NCBI GenBank assembly: GCA_002103105.1
Contig: DAAY01000005.1
Coordinates: 186,001-250,000, forward strand
Source: Candidatus Gastranaerophilales bacterium HUM_1
GTDB taxonomy: Bacteria > Cyanobacteriota > Vampirovibrionia > Gastranaerophilales > Gastranaerophilaceae
Direction of reading: 5' to 3'
Length of the DNA stretch: 64,000 bases
Below the pieces are notes generated by a model that had not been told where the DNA came from, ran no database searches, and saw nothing but the letters and a program-made list of their open reading frames with translations. Both the position numbers and the translations under genes were made by a program. This document shows, one piece after another, positions 17,751 through 27,537 of this stretch (position 1 is the stretch's first letter; every line of letters starts with the position of its first letter).

Positions 17751-17767
17751 AGTGTAAAATTTACACT
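17751..17767 (+). promoter_or_regulatory. Operator-like palindrome at the typA start point
   Basis: AGTGTAAA-A-TTTACACT is a perfect 8-bp inverted repeat with a 1-base centre, beginning 3 bases after the predicted -10. It would cover the transcription start, as a repressor site would. Confidence 0.5.
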
Positions 17768-17793
17768 AAACAAAATTATGATTGGCGGTATGT

Positions 17794-19590
17794 ATGACAT
17801 GTAATGAAAACATAAGAAATATAGCAATTATTGCTCACGTTGACCACGGTAAAACAACACTTGTTGATTGTTTATTAAAACAAGCTGGTGTTTTCAGATC
17901 AAATCAACACGTAGAAGAACGTGTACTTGATAGTAATGACCTTGAAAGAGAAAGAGGTATTACAATCCTTTCAAAAAATATTTCTATCAATTACAAAGGA
18001 ACAAAAATCAATGTTGTTGATACCCCTGGACACGCAGATTTCGGTGGAGAAGTTGAACGTGTTTTAGGTATGGTTGATGGAGCATTGCTTATTGTTGACG
18101 CAGCAGAAGGCCCTATGCCACAAACAAGATTTGTATTGTCAAAAGCATTAGAATTAGGTTTAAAAATTATCGTTGTAATCAACAAAATTGATAAACCAGC
18201 AGCTGAACCATTAACAGCACTAGATAAAGTTTTTGATTTATTCACAGAATTAACAGATAGAGAAGACTTAATTGACTTTCCTTTCATTTTTTCAAGCAGC
18301 TTGAATGGATTTGCTATTAAAGATTTAGATGATGAAAGAAAAGACATGACCCCTCTTTTAGACTCAATTATTGAAAACATCAAAGCCCCAGAAGGGGACG
18401 AAAACGAGCCATTTCAATTCAGAGCAACAACTCTTGATTACAATGAATATGTTGGAAGAATTGTTGTTGGACGTATTGCACATGGTAAAGTTAACTCTCA
18501 AGACCAAGTATGCTTAATTCATGCTGATGGTTCTCAAGAAAGAGGAAAAATTGTTAAATTATTTGGATTTAAAGATTTAGGGCGTGTTGAGATTGAATCA
18601 GCATCAGCAGGAGATATTGTTGGAATCGCAGGTTTTTCAGATATTCAAATCGGAGAAACAATTTGCGACCCTAACACTCCAAAAGCATTACCTTTAATCA
18701 AAGTTGACGAACCAACCTTACAAATGAATTTCTCAGTAAATGACAGTCCATTTGCAGGAACAGAAGGTAAATTTGTTACTTCTCGTCAACTTAGAAAACG
18801 TTTATACACAGAACTTGAAAAGAATGTTAGTTTGAGAGTTGAAGATACTGATTCAACTGACTGCTTTAGAGTTTCTGGACGTGGAGAATTGCATTTGAGT
18901 ATCTTGATTGAAACAATGCGTAGAGAAGGATACGAATTTGCAGTTTCTAAACCCGAAGTAATCTTTAAAGATATTGACGGAGTTCATTCTGAACCATATG
19001 AAAACTTAATTATTGACGTTCCAGAAGAATATGCAGGAAGTGCAATTGAAAGACTTGCCGGAAGAAAAGCAGAAATGAAAGATATGCAAACTTCTAAAGG
19101 TAGAACAAACTTGACATTCCACATCCCTGCAAGAGGATTGATAGGATTCAGAAGTGAATTTATCAGAATGACAAGAGGTGAAGGTATTATGTACCACACA
19201 TTCCTTGAATACAGACCTTTCGCAGGCGATATTCCAAGACAAAGAAGTGGTTCAATCATCGCTTTTGAACAAGGTGAAGCTATTCCTTATGCTTTAGCTC
19301 AATTTGAAGATAGAGGTGTTTTCTTCATAACTCCTAAAACAAAAGTTTACAGAGGCATGATTATTGGAGAATGCAATAGACCTCAAGATATTCAAGTTAA
19401 CATTTGCAAAACTAAAAAGCTTACAAATATGAGAAGTTCTACTGCTGATGTTATGGTTACACTACAAGCCCCAAGAATTCTTTCACTTGAAGAAGCTCTT
19501 GAGTATATTGGAGATGATGAACTTGTTGAAATTACTCCAGAAAATATCAGATTAAGAAAAGCTGATTTAACAAAGAAAATCTATAACTAA
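17794..19590 (+). CDS. typA: Ribosome-associated GTPase TypA/BipA
   Basis: Translational GTPase that binds the 70S ribosome and supports assembly and growth under stress. GTP-binding motifs: AHVDHGKTT (G1), RGITI (G2), DTPGH (G3) and NKID (G4), followed by EF-G-like domains II, III and V and the TypA-specific C-terminal domain (GLIGFRSEF, PRQRSGSI). I prefer the ATG at 17794 (598 residues); an in-frame TTG 12 bases upstream is possible, and the GGCGG before the ATG is a weak ribosome binding site. It has its own promoter with a striking palindrome and is followed by a strong terminator. Confidence 0.95.
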   Translation: MTCNENIRNIAIIAHVDHGKTTLVDCLLKQAGVFRSNQHVEERVLDSNDLERERGITILSKNISINYKGTKINVVDTPGHADFGGEVERVLGMVDGALLIVDAAEGPMPQTRFVLSKALELGLKIIVVINKIDKPAAEPLTALDKVFDLFTELTDREDLIDFPFIFSSSLNGFAIKDLDDERKDMTPLLDSIIENIKAPEGDENEPFQFRATTLDYNEYVGRIVVGRIAHGKVNSQDQVCLIHADGSQERGKIVKLFGFKDLGRVEIESASAGDIVGIAGFSDIQIGETICDPNTPKALPLIKVDEPTLQMNFSVNDSPFAGTEGKFVTSRQLRKRLYTELEKNVSLRVEDTDSTDCFRVSGRGELHLSILIETMRREGYEFAVSKPEVIFKDIDGVHSEPYENLIIDVPEEYAGSAIERLAGRKAEMKDMQTSKGRTNLTFHIPARGLIGFRSEFIRMTRGEGIMYHTFLEYRPFAGDIPRQRSGSIIAFEQGEAIPYALAQFEDRGVFFITPKTKVYRGMIIGECNRPQDIQVNICKTKKLTNMRSSTADVMVTLQAPRILSLEEALEYIGDDELVEITPENIRLRKADLTKKIYN

Positions 19591-19608
19591 TATATAACTA
19601 TAAACACC

Positions 19609-19636
19609 AAAAGAGCCTCATAAGAGGCTCTTTTTT
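19609..19636. terminator. Bidirectional terminator between typA and dnaX
   Basis: AAGAGCCTC/GAGGCTCTT stem with a 4-base loop and T6 on the plus strand. Confidence 0.9.
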
Positions 19637-19646
19637 CAATTTAAAA

Positions 19647-21557
19647 CTATTCTATAAATTTACCTTCAAATAAGTCCATAACCATATTCACACTATCAGA
19701 GTGATATGAAGAATCTCCATTTGGAATTTTATGAACCTGAACTGGTTGCTGAGGTTGTTTTTGAGGAACACCAGTTTGAACAGGTTGAGCAACTTTATTT
19801 AAAACAGCTGGAGTTTGTGTAGAGACCTTTTTCTCAAGAATTTCTTTAACTTCATTATTTGACACTTCAGGTTTTTCTACTATTAAAGGCTTTTTGGGTG
19901 CAGGGGCAGGCTTTTCATCTTCAGCAGAAGATTGCTCTGCTCTAATTGCATCATCACCTGATTCAGGAGAACGAACAATTATCTTTTTAACTTCACATCC
20001 AAAAAGAGTATTTGCAGCATCAACAATTAATGAATGTTTCGAACCTTCATGACCATATTGTTTTAACCAATTAGGACTTTTAACAGAAATAATAATTTCG
20101 TCTTTTGTAATTTTTACTGGCATTGCTTGCTGTTTCAAAATCGAACGAGAAGGTGAACTTGAAATATTCTCCAAAAATTGAACCCAAAGAGCCTTTAGAC
20201 CATTTCCAGCAGTTGAAGCTGGCTTTGACATTGGAACTGGTTGATTAAGAACCTCATCTTCAGAAACAGTTGCAACTTTTGGGGCTTGAGGTTCAGACTT
20301 TGGAGTTTCCATTGATACCCGAGGCTTAATAACTTCTTGCTTCATCACAGGTGATGGAGGTGTATTATAAGCAGAAACATTTATAGCCCTTGCAGGGGCT
20401 CCAGATTCAAGAACAGAAATACGTTTTTGCAAATCTTCTAACTTTGTATTTTCTGCTAAATTCGCCATATCTAAAATCGCAACATCTAACCACAATTTAG
20501 GATTTGGAGTTTGTTTCAACTCTTTTATATACATCGCACATTTATCAATTAAAGATAATATTTGATGAGTTTCTAGATTTTCAATTTGAGATGTAAGTTT
20601 CTTAACTTGTTCTTCATTTAATTGAACTACACCTTGAACAGAATTTTTTCCAATAGATTTTAAAATTAAGGCATTTCTGAGATATTCCAAGAAATTTGAT
20701 AAAATTTGAGAAGGTTCATTCCCTTGATTGTAAATAGAATTTAGAATATCCAAAGCTCCATTTTGATTTGATGTTGAAATCATTCCAAACAAAGTAGTTA
20801 AAGAATCAAAAGACAATCTACCAAGAAGCCTATTTATATCATCAACATCAATTGCACTTTCGGTAGAATTTAAAACACTCAACTGATCAAGAAGAGCAAT
20901 ACTATCACGCATTCCACCTGCTGAATTTTGTGCAATATAAGAAAGAGCATCATCTGTAATGTTAATCCCTTCCTTATCTGAAATATAACGTAAATGTTTT
21001 GAAATATCTTCTGTTGTAATTCTCTTAAAATCAAAACGTTGGCAACGACTTTTTATGGTATCTAAAACTTTATGTACTTCTGTCGTTGCAAGAATAAATA
21101 TTACATTTTTAGGAGGTTCTTCTAGCGTTTTTAATAATGCATTGAACGCTTGATTAGTCAACATATGAACTTCATCAATTATATAAATCTTATAACGACT
21201 ATTCACAGGTGCTAATGCGACTTTTTGAATAATTTCATCCGCATCATTTACAGAACGATTACTTGCAGCGTCAATTTCTATAACATCTATCGGAATTGAA
21301 TTCGTAATATTTTTACAGTTTTCACATTCGTTACAAGGTGTAATCGTTGGTCCATTTACACAATTCAATGATTTTGCAAAGATTCTAGCCGTAGAAGTTT
21401 TTCCAGTACCTCTTGGACCAGTAAACAAATATGCATGCGAAATTCTATCCATTTGAATTGCATTAGTTAAAGCTTTTTTAATATGTTCTTGTCCCACAAT
21501 TTGCTCAATCGTCTGTGGTCTGTATTTTCGATATAAAGGAATGTAATTTTTATTCAT
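19647..21557 (-). CDS. dnaX: DNA polymerase III gamma/tau subunit
   Basis: Clamp-loader ATPase of the replisome, 636 residues. AAA+ core: Walker A GPRGTGKTS at 47-55, a four-cysteine zinc site (C66, C75, C78, C81), DEVH Walker B near 128-131, and sensor region LATTEVHKV. Residues beyond ~370 form a Pro/Gln/Lys-rich linker and a tau-like C-terminal region. No obvious slippery A-run for gamma frameshifting was noticed. The start lacks a Shine-Dalgarno; a TGCTATAAT box ends 9 bases upstream. Confidence 0.96.
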   Translation of the reverse strand: MNKNYIPLYRKYRPQTIEQIVGQEHIKKALTNAIQMDRISHAYLFTGPRGTGKTSTARIFAKSLNCVNGPTITPCNECENCKNITNSIPIDVIEIDAASNRSVNDADEIIQKVALAPVNSRYKIYIIDEVHMLTNQAFNALLKTLEEPPKNVIFILATTEVHKVLDTIKSRCQRFDFKRITTEDISKHLRYISDKEGINITDDALSYIAQNSAGGMRDSIALLDQLSVLNSTESAIDVDDINRLLGRLSFDSLTTLFGMISTSNQNGALDILNSIYNQGNEPSQILSNFLEYLRNALILKSIGKNSVQGVVQLNEEQVKKLTSQIENLETHQILSLIDKCAMYIKELKQTPNPKLWLDVAILDMANLAENTKLEDLQKRISVLESGAPARAINVSAYNTPPSPVMKQEVIKPRVSMETPKSEPQAPKVATVSEDEVLNQPVPMSKPASTAGNGLKALWVQFLENISSSPSRSILKQQAMPVKITKDEIIISVKSPNWLKQYGHEGSKHSLIVDAANTLFGCEVKKIIVRSPESGDDAIRAEQSSAEDEKPAPAPKKPLIVEKPEVSNNEVKEILEKKVSTQTPAVLNKVAQPVQTGVPQKQPQQPVQVHKIPNGDSSYHSDSVNMVMDLFEGKFIE

Positions 21558-21566
21558 GATAAGGTT

Positions 21567-21575
21567 ATTATAGCA
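21567..21575 (-). promoter_or_regulatory. Extended -10 of dnaX
   Basis: TGC-TATAAT on the minus strand, 9 bases before the ATG and without a Shine-Dalgarno, implying a very short or absent leader. Confidence 0.45.
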
Positions 21576-21600
21576 AATAATCTTCTAAAAAGGACAATAT

Positions 21601-22494
21601 ATGAATTTAATTAAACCTAAAAAATTAAAAAAAGGTGATACAATCGCAATTATCGCAACTTCAGGAAATGTTAATATTGAAAAAATTAAAGAAGGAGTAA
21701 AGTACTTTCACGAGAAAGGATTCAACGTAAAACTCGGTAAAAACATTGAAAAAACAGACAAATATATGGCAGGTTCAGATATTGAACGATTGGAAGATTT
21801 ACACAATGCGTTTGCAGATGAAGAAGTAAATGCAATAATTTGTGCAAGAGGTGGCTATGGAGCAATTAGACTAATTGACAAAATAGATTATTCAATAATT
21901 CAAAATAATCCAAAGATTTTTTGTGGATATTCCGATATTACAGCTCTCTCTGCAATGATATTAAAAAAAACAGGTTTAATAACTTTTTCTGGACCAATGG
22001 TACAGAGTGATTTTTCAACAAATGATAAATTTGATAAATTCACTGAAAATTCATTCTGGGAAACTTTGACTCAAAACGATATACAAATAAAGCCACAAGA
22101 ATTAAAAACATACAAAGAAGGAGAGGCCTCTGGAATTTTATGGGGAGGAAATTTGGCAACAATTGTTTCCCTATGCGGACAAGATTTTATGCCAAACAAT
22201 AAATTTATCTTTTTTACAGAGGACTTAAATGAACCAGTTTATAAAATTGATAAATATTTTCGCCAACTTTTGAATATCCCAGAATTTAGAAATAACATTC
22301 AAGCTTTAGTTTTGGGAGATTTTCTGGATGTAGATAATCAAGAATGGCTAGAGGAATTATTTGAAGAAATTGGAGAGGAGTTACAGATTCCAACCTTTGG
22401 AGGTTTTCCAATTTCTCACTCTTCAACAAAAGCGACAATTCCTTATGGAGGATACGGAACACTTAAAAATGGAATAATCACAGTGACTTATTAA
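21601..22494 (+). CDS. ldcA: LD-carboxypeptidase, peptidase S66 family
   Basis: 297 residues. S66 serine peptidases cut the L-D bond of tetrapeptides during murein recycling, or inactivate microcin-like peptides (MccF). The expected triad is visible: Ser111 in CGYSDIT, Glu207 in FFTEDLNEP and His273 in ISHSSTKATIPYG; the ARGGYGAIR motif (82-90) is also typical. AAGGA lies 6 bases before the ATG. It is divergent from dnaX, and its end overlaps the universal stress protein gene by 4 bases. LdcA is more likely than MccF because no microcin genes are near. Confidence 0.88.
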   Translation: MNLIKPKKLKKGDTIAIIATSGNVNIEKIKEGVKYFHEKGFNVKLGKNIEKTDKYMAGSDIERLEDLHNAFADEEVNAIICARGGYGAIRLIDKIDYSIIQNNPKIFCGYSDITALSAMILKKTGLITFSGPMVQSDFSTNDKFDKFTENSFWETLTQNDIQIKPQELKTYKEGEASGILWGGNLATIVSLCGQDFMPNNKFIFFTEDLNEPVYKIDKYFRQLLNIPEFRNNIQALVLGDFLDVDNQEWLEELFEEIGEELQIPTFGGFPISHSSTKATIPYGGYGTLKNGIITVTY

Positions 22495-23348
22495 GGATGA
22501 ACTATCAAGACATCTGATTTTACATTTTCTAAAATTCTCTTACTTACAGACCCTAAAAGAAATTTTGACAAATGTTTCCTTGTTCTTATACCAGTTACAA
22601 CTAAATCTATATCTTTTTTATTAGAAAAATTTATGATTTCTTGTGAAGGAACACCCCTAAAAATAAGCTTATCCTTTACCTCAAAACCTTTTTCAATAAA
22701 AGATTTTTCAAAACTATTAAGGAGTAATCGGGAAGCTTGCTCTTGCTTTTTCTCTATTTCCAAAATCCAAGTGGAATCGACATTCCCCTCTAAAAACAAA
22801 TAATCTGGAACTTCATAAACAGTAGCCAAATAAATCTCTTTATCTTCAAGATTGAGAAAATTCAAACTATTCAATACAACTTTGGCACTAAGTTCAGAAT
22901 TATCAACTGCAAAAAGAACTTTTTTACGATTGTTAATATTTTTTGAAATGTATGAAGATATATTAGCAGAAGACGCCACCTCTTGCGATACTGAACCCAG
23001 CCATTTTTGAATTCCCTTCTTTCCGTGAGAGCCAAGAACAACAAAATCATATTTGCCAGCGTCAACTAAATCAAGAATTGTATCAACAGCTTCGCCACAA
23101 ATTTTTATTTTTTGTGCAACATTTAACCCCATCTCTTTTAAATAAGTTTCCGCATAGTCTAGAATCACATTTGCAGATGTTGAACATTGAGAAGCAAATT
23201 CAGAATTTTCAATAGATACACTATCTGGCAAACAGCTCCAATCGACAACGCTTAAAATATCTAAACTAAAATCTTTCACCCAAAATGAAAAATTTATAAT
23301 TGAATTATAACTAATTTTTGAACCATCCGTGCAAAACAATACGTTCAT
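22491..23348 (-). CDS. Universal stress protein, tandem UspA domains
   Basis: 285 residues with two UspA folds (about 1-140 and 141-285). The first ends in the ATP-binding pattern GSHGKKGIQKWLGSVSQEV; the second carries GIRTRKHLSKFLLGSVSKRI, both close to G-x2-G-x9-G(S/T). Such proteins bind ATP and support survival under stress; the partner is unknown. GGAGGG lies upstream of the ATG. It is convergent with ldcA with a 4-base overlap and no terminator between them. Confidence 0.88.
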   Translation of the reverse strand: MNVLFCTDGSKISYNSIINFSFWVKDFSLDILSVVDWSCLPDSVSIENSEFASQCSTSANVILDYAETYLKEMGLNVAQKIKICGEAVDTILDLVDAGKYDFVVLGSHGKKGIQKWLGSVSQEVASSANISSYISKNINNRKKVLFAVDNSELSAKVVLNSLNFLNLEDKEIYLATVYEVPDYLFLEGNVDSTWILEIEKKQEQASRLLLNSFEKSFIEKGFEVKDKLIFRGVPSQEIINFSNKKDIDLVVTGIRTRKHLSKFLLGSVSKRILENVKSDVLIVHP

Positions 23349-23401
23349 ATACCCTCCGTTTCTAACAGAGAATAAAATATGTTAAGGAAAATTACATTAG
23401 C

Positions 23402-23430
23402 TAGTCATATATAATTTTTTCTGATATGAT
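23402..23430 (+). promoter_or_regulatory. Promoter of sigma factor-gcvPB unit
   Basis: TAGTCA, 17 bases, TATGAT, with TGA before the -10. Confidence 0.45.
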
Positions 23431-23474
23431 AGAATTGTAAGCATATTACGATTATTTTAGGATTAGTTATAGTA

Positions 23475-24086
23475 ATGACAGTTGAAGAAAATCTAAAACT
23501 TAAAGAATATAAAGAACTTATCGAAATTATCGCAAAAGTGGAGTACCAAAAATTTTCAAACTCACACTTAGTTGAGTTACCAGAATTGATAAATATCGGA
23601 ACTCATGCACTCTATATTCTTTTTAAAGGTAAAGATCCTTCAAAATTTAACAATACTTACCTTTCTACGGCTATCAAATGGGCTATTCGAAACGAAGTAA
23701 GAAGAAGATATAAGTGGTATTCACTTAAAAACAAAACAACCTCTGCTGAAGATGAAACATCAGATATTGAATTCAGAGCAGATGTTTACAAAAATATTTT
23801 ATCAATCGACGAACTTCAAGATGCTGAAGTTCCAACCCAAATCAAGTCAAATGACAAAACTCCAGAAGAAACGATTGAGTTCACAGAACTAAAAGATGGA
23901 ATTCTTGAGGCAATGAAAAAACTTCCTCCAAGAGAAAAAGAGCTCATTGAATATAAATTTTTCAAAGAAAAAAAACTTAGGGAAATAGCAGAAGAATTCA
24001 ACATATCCCAATCGAGAATATCGAGAATCATACAAACGGGATTAGATAGAATAAAAAAAGACTTGGCTAAACAGGGGATTATTTAA
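23475..24086 (+). CDS. Sigma-70 family alternative sigma factor
   Basis: 203 residues with sigma region 2 (about 15-75, ELINIGTHALYILF and a KFNNTYLSTAIKWAIRNEVRRR stretch) and region 4 (about 145-198, LPPREKELIEYKFFKEKKLREIAEEFNISQSRISRI, a helix-turn-helix). Region 1 is absent and region 3 short, as in group 3 factors of the FliA/SigB/SigF type. Which promoters it serves is unknown; the flagellar-type genes at 1-3.2 kb are a possible target. The stop lies only 3 bases before gcvPB, an odd pairing with a metabolic gene. Confidence 0.82.
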   Translation: MTVEENLKLKEYKELIEIIAKVEYQKFSNSHLVELPELINIGTHALYILFKGKDPSKFNNTYLSTAIKWAIRNEVRRRYKWYSLKNKTTSAEDETSDIEFRADVYKNILSIDELQDAEVPTQIKSNDKTPEETIEFTELKDGILEAMKKLPPREKELIEYKFFKEKKLREIAEEFNISQSRISRIIQTGLDRIKKDLAKQGII

Positions 24087-24089
24087 TAA

Positions 24090-25514
24090 ATGAAAACTAT
24101 TTTTGAAAAAAGTAACGGTATTGATGGAATAAACTTAACAGACGAAAAAGAAAACTTAAATTTTCTTGATAAGGATTTACTAAGAACATCGGATACCGAA
24201 CTACCTCAGATGTCTGAATTAGAGGTAATGCGTCATTATAAAGAATTATCTGACTTGAATTTTTGTATTGAAAAGGGTTTTTATCCACTCGGATCTTGTA
24301 CAATGAAATACAATCCGAAAGTAAATGAATTTTTATCTACATTAGAAGGATTTAATATCCACCCTAATACCTCAGATAAAAATGTTCAAGGTGCTTTAAA
24401 GTTAATGTATGACTTGCAAATAGCTCTTCTAAAAATTACAGGAATGGATGCTATAACTTTAAAACCTTCCGCAGGTGCTCATGGTGAAATGACAGGCATG
24501 ATGATAATCAAAAAATATTTTGATTCTATTGGTGAAAAAAGAACAAAGGTTATTATCCCAGATTCAGCCCATGGAACAAACCCAGCAAGTGCCAAAATGG
24601 CAGGATTTGACATCGTTGAAATTAAATCTAATGAAAAAGGTCAAGTTGATATTGATTCGTTAAAAGCTGTTCTAAACGAAGATGTTGCAGCTATTATGAT
24701 GACAAACCCAAACACTTTAGGCATATTTGAAGAAAGAGTTGAAGAAATTTCAAAATTAATGCATGATAATGGCTCACTTCTTTATTATGATGGAGCAAAC
24801 TTTAATGCGATTATGGGCTACACAAATCCAAAATTAATGGGATTTGATGTTGTTCACTTAAATCTTCACAAAACATTTTCAACTCCTCATGGAGGAGGAG
24901 GTCCTGGGGCTGGTCCAGTGGCTGTTGTTGAAAAATTAAAAGACTTTTTACCTACTCCAACAATTGAATTTGATGGAAATAGGTATTTTAGAAATTACAA
25001 TGTTAAAAACTCAATTGGAAGTATTAAAGATTTTTATGGAAACTTTTCGGTATTTGTAAGGGCCTATGCTTATATTTTAATGCTTGGTCAAAATTTGAAA
25101 CACGCATCTGAGAATGCAGTATTGAATGCAAATTACCTAAAAGAAAAATTAAAAAAATACTATGATTTGCCTTATGATGAACCTTGTATGCACGAGTTCG
25201 TTCTCTCTGGAGAAAAACAAAAACAAGAATCTGGTGTTTCAACTCTTCATATTGCAAAGGCTCTTATGGATGGGAATACGCACCCTCCAACGGTTTATTT
25301 TCCTCTTATTGTCCACGAAGCAATTATGATAGAGCCAACAGAATCAGAACAAAAAGAAAAATTGGATGAATTTGTTGATACAATGATTGAAATTGCAAAA
25401 ATGGCAAAGGATAATCCAGAAGAAATATTATCTGCTCCTCATACAACACCTGTTAAAAAGATTGATGAGGTTACCGCAGCTAGACACCCAGACTTAAAAT
25501 TTATCAAGGAATAA
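24090..25514 (+). CDS. gcvPB: Glycine dehydrogenase (decarboxylating) subunit 2
   Basis: The PLP-binding beta chain of the two-subunit P-protein of the glycine cleavage system, which decarboxylates glycine and loads the aminomethyl group on GcvH. 474 residues, normal size. Signatures: GFYPLGSCTMKYNP (63-76), DSAHGTNPASAKM (158-170), and LHKTFSTPHGGGGPG with PLP lysine K261. GcvPA, GcvT and GcvH are not in this window. It follows the sigma factor by 3 bases and precedes a CoA-activase-like gene by 5. Confidence 0.96.
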   Translation: MKTIFEKSNGIDGINLTDEKENLNFLDKDLLRTSDTELPQMSELEVMRHYKELSDLNFCIEKGFYPLGSCTMKYNPKVNEFLSTLEGFNIHPNTSDKNVQGALKLMYDLQIALLKITGMDAITLKPSAGAHGEMTGMMIIKKYFDSIGEKRTKVIIPDSAHGTNPASAKMAGFDIVEIKSNEKGQVDIDSLKAVLNEDVAAIMMTNPNTLGIFEERVEEISKLMHDNGSLLYYDGANFNAIMGYTNPKLMGFDVVHLNLHKTFSTPHGGGGPGAGPVAVVEKLKDFLPTPTIEFDGNRYFRNYNVKNSIGSIKDFYGNFSVFVRAYAYILMLGQNLKHASENAVLNANYLKEKLKKYYDLPYDEPCMHEFVLSGEKQKQESGVSTLHIAKALMDGNTHPPTVYFPLIVHEAIMIEPTESEQKEKLDEFVDTMIEIAKMAKDNPEEILSAPHTTPVKKIDEVTAARHPDLKFIKE

Positions 25515-25519
25515 TTAAA

Positions 25520-26677
25520 ATGACGAATAAAAAAGAACAAAAAAAGAAAAAAGTATCATTCCCACATATGGGAACTATTAGCTATGCTTGGTCGGCAGCA
25601 TTAAGAATTATTGGTTGCGAACCATACGTAGAGCCATATACAAGCAAAAAATCACTGTCTTTAGGAACAAAGCATTCTCCAGAAGCCATATGTCTTCCTT
25701 ATAAGTTGATTTTAGGCAACTTTATCGAAGCAATTGAAGGTGGTACAGATTATGTTGCAATGATTACCTCACCAGGTTGTTGCAGACTCGGAGAATACGG
25801 CAAATGTATTGAAAATGCTCTTAAAGACCTAGGTTATGAAGCAAAATATCTTGAACTACAATTGTATGATGGAGTTCAAGGAATGTATAACTTTCTAAAA
25901 GAAGCTAGTGGAAAGAATAATCCGCCTCTATTTATTAGAGCTATTGTAATAGCAATAATAAAAGTGTTTATGATGGATAAACTTGAATCTAAACTTTCTT
26001 ATTATAGAGCTAGAGAAATCCACCATGGAGATGCTGAAAAGCACTACAATAAAGCTTTAAAAATAATTGATGAAAACGATACTCTTCTTGGTCTAAAAAA
26101 AGCTCAAAAACTTATTGATGGAGAAATGAGTAAGGTTGAAATTGATAAAAATAGAGAAGTTCTAAATGTTGATATTACAGGAGAAATCTACGTAGTTAAC
26201 GACGAATTTTCAAACCAAGGAATTGAAAAAGAGTTAGGAAGAATGGGGGTTGAAGTTCGAAGAAGTTTAACTGTAAGTAGCTTCTTAAAAGATGCAATCA
26301 TTCCTAAAATCTTTAGAAAAGGAGAAACACACTTACAACGTGCAGATAGATTAGCAAAACCATATCTTATGAGAGATATCGGTGGTGACGCTTTAGAGTG
26401 CGTTTCAGATGTTGCATATGCAAATGAAAGAGGAATTGATGGTATTATCCACTTAAGCCCATTTACTTGTATGCCTGAAATCATGTCACAAAATATCTTC
26501 CCTTCTATGAGAGAAGATTGCGAAATTCCTATTTTACCACTAATCCTAGATGAACAAACAGGTAGAGCTGGTTACATTACAAGAATTGAAGCTTTTGTTG
26601 ACTTAATGAGAAGAAAAAAAAGAAGAAAAGAAAAAGCTAAAAAAGAAGCTCCAGCTCAAGAAGTTGTTAAAAATTAA
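25520..26677 (+). CDS. Acyl-CoA dehydratase activase-related protein
   Basis: 385 residues resembling the COG3581-type relatives of 2-hydroxyacyl-CoA dehydratase components and activases. Conserved cysteines occur in AICLPYK (near 59), SPGCCRLGEYGKC (87-99) and FTCMPE (near 316), suitable for an iron-sulfur cluster. A Lys/Arg-rich N-terminus and a long KKRRKEKAKKE C-terminus flank the core. Substrate and partner are unknown; the usual ATPase partner is not adjacent. It is third in the sigma-gcvPB-this gene row, followed 20 bases later by a membrane protein. Confidence 0.72.
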   Translation: MTNKKEQKKKKVSFPHMGTISYAWSAALRIIGCEPYVEPYTSKKSLSLGTKHSPEAICLPYKLILGNFIEAIEGGTDYVAMITSPGCCRLGEYGKCIENALKDLGYEAKYLELQLYDGVQGMYNFLKEASGKNNPPLFIRAIVIAIIKVFMMDKLESKLSYYRAREIHHGDAEKHYNKALKIIDENDTLLGLKKAQKLIDGEMSKVEIDKNREVLNVDITGEIYVVNDEFSNQGIEKELGRMGVEVRRSLTVSSFLKDAIIPKIFRKGETHLQRADRLAKPYLMRDIGGDALECVSDVAYANERGIDGIIHLSPFTCMPEIMSQNIFPSMREDCEIPILPLILDEQTGRAGYITRIEAFVDLMRRKKRRKEKAKKEAPAQEVVKN

Positions 26678-26697
26678 AAATTGTTTAAAGGAGTTTT

Positions 26698-27537
26698 ATG
26701 CTAAAACTGTTTTGGAACAACTTTAAGAAAACAAATGATTGTATAATATTAGCAACTCCGCTGATATTGTTTCTGTCTGCGTTGAGTTGGTATTATTCAT
26801 ATGCTAGGGACTCAATCGACAACATACCGAAGCTTATTCTCGCAATTGCAACAATGCTTATTATGATTAGCGGTTGCTTATCTGCTTGGGTTTATATGGC
26901 AAAGAAAACAATCCGAATGTCTAATAAAATATTTGTTTTTGAGAAAGATAGGGCAAAAGCTTTCGGAGAGTTAATTTTATCATTACCTAGAGGAATAGGA
27001 AGATTATCTCTTCCAATGCTAGGTGTCATACTAATTATTATAGTTGCCTATTCTATACTAATTTTAGCTGATACACTTCTAATAAGTAAATATATCGGAA
27101 CAATTGATTTAAGTTTACTTACAACAGAGAAACTAGCATTATCTAGCCAAGAATTATTAAACGAAATAAATGCACTCCCAAGACAAGAAATTTTAGCTAT
27201 AAATTTTTGGTATTTAATTTTTGCCATAGGCACAATGATTTTTTCATTCTTAGGAATTTTATGGATTCCAGAAATAGTTTATGCTGAAAAAAATCCATTT
27301 AAGGCCTTATACAATTCCATGAAAAAGATTATTATTACGTTTCCCAAAACACTCGGATTATTTGTATATATAAATATTTTATCAATAGGAATTTCTATAC
27401 TAAATACACTTTTAATGGTTAACCCGATTTCATATTTTTTAGTTTTGATAATTTATTACTATTTTCTTGTATATATAGTCGTGTTATTATTTAGATATTA
27501 TGAACAAACATTTATCAAATCAGGGACCGAAAATTAA
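26698..27537 (+). CDS. Multipass membrane protein of unknown function
   Basis: 279 residues with about six hydrophobic helices (near 17-35, 44-66, 103-127, 165-190, 210-232 and 240-268). No family is recognised; the layout (cytoplasmic N-terminus, amphipathic loop before the fourth helix) resembles DUF-type permease-like proteins. AAAGGAG lies upstream of the ATG. Its last 38 bases overlap the start of miaA, so translation of the two is probably coupled. Confidence 0.6.
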   Translation: MLKLFWNNFKKTNDCIILATPLILFLSALSWYYSYARDSIDNIPKLILAIATMLIMISGCLSAWVYMAKKTIRMSNKIFVFEKDRAKAFGELILSLPRGIGRLSLPMLGVILIIIVAYSILILADTLLISKYIGTIDLSLLTTEKLALSSQELLNEINALPRQEILAINFWYLIFAIGTMIFSFLGILWIPEIVYAEKNPFKALYNSMKKIIITFPKTLGLFVYINILSIGISILNTLLMVNPISYFLVLIIYYYFLVYIVVLLFRYYEQTFIKSGTEN

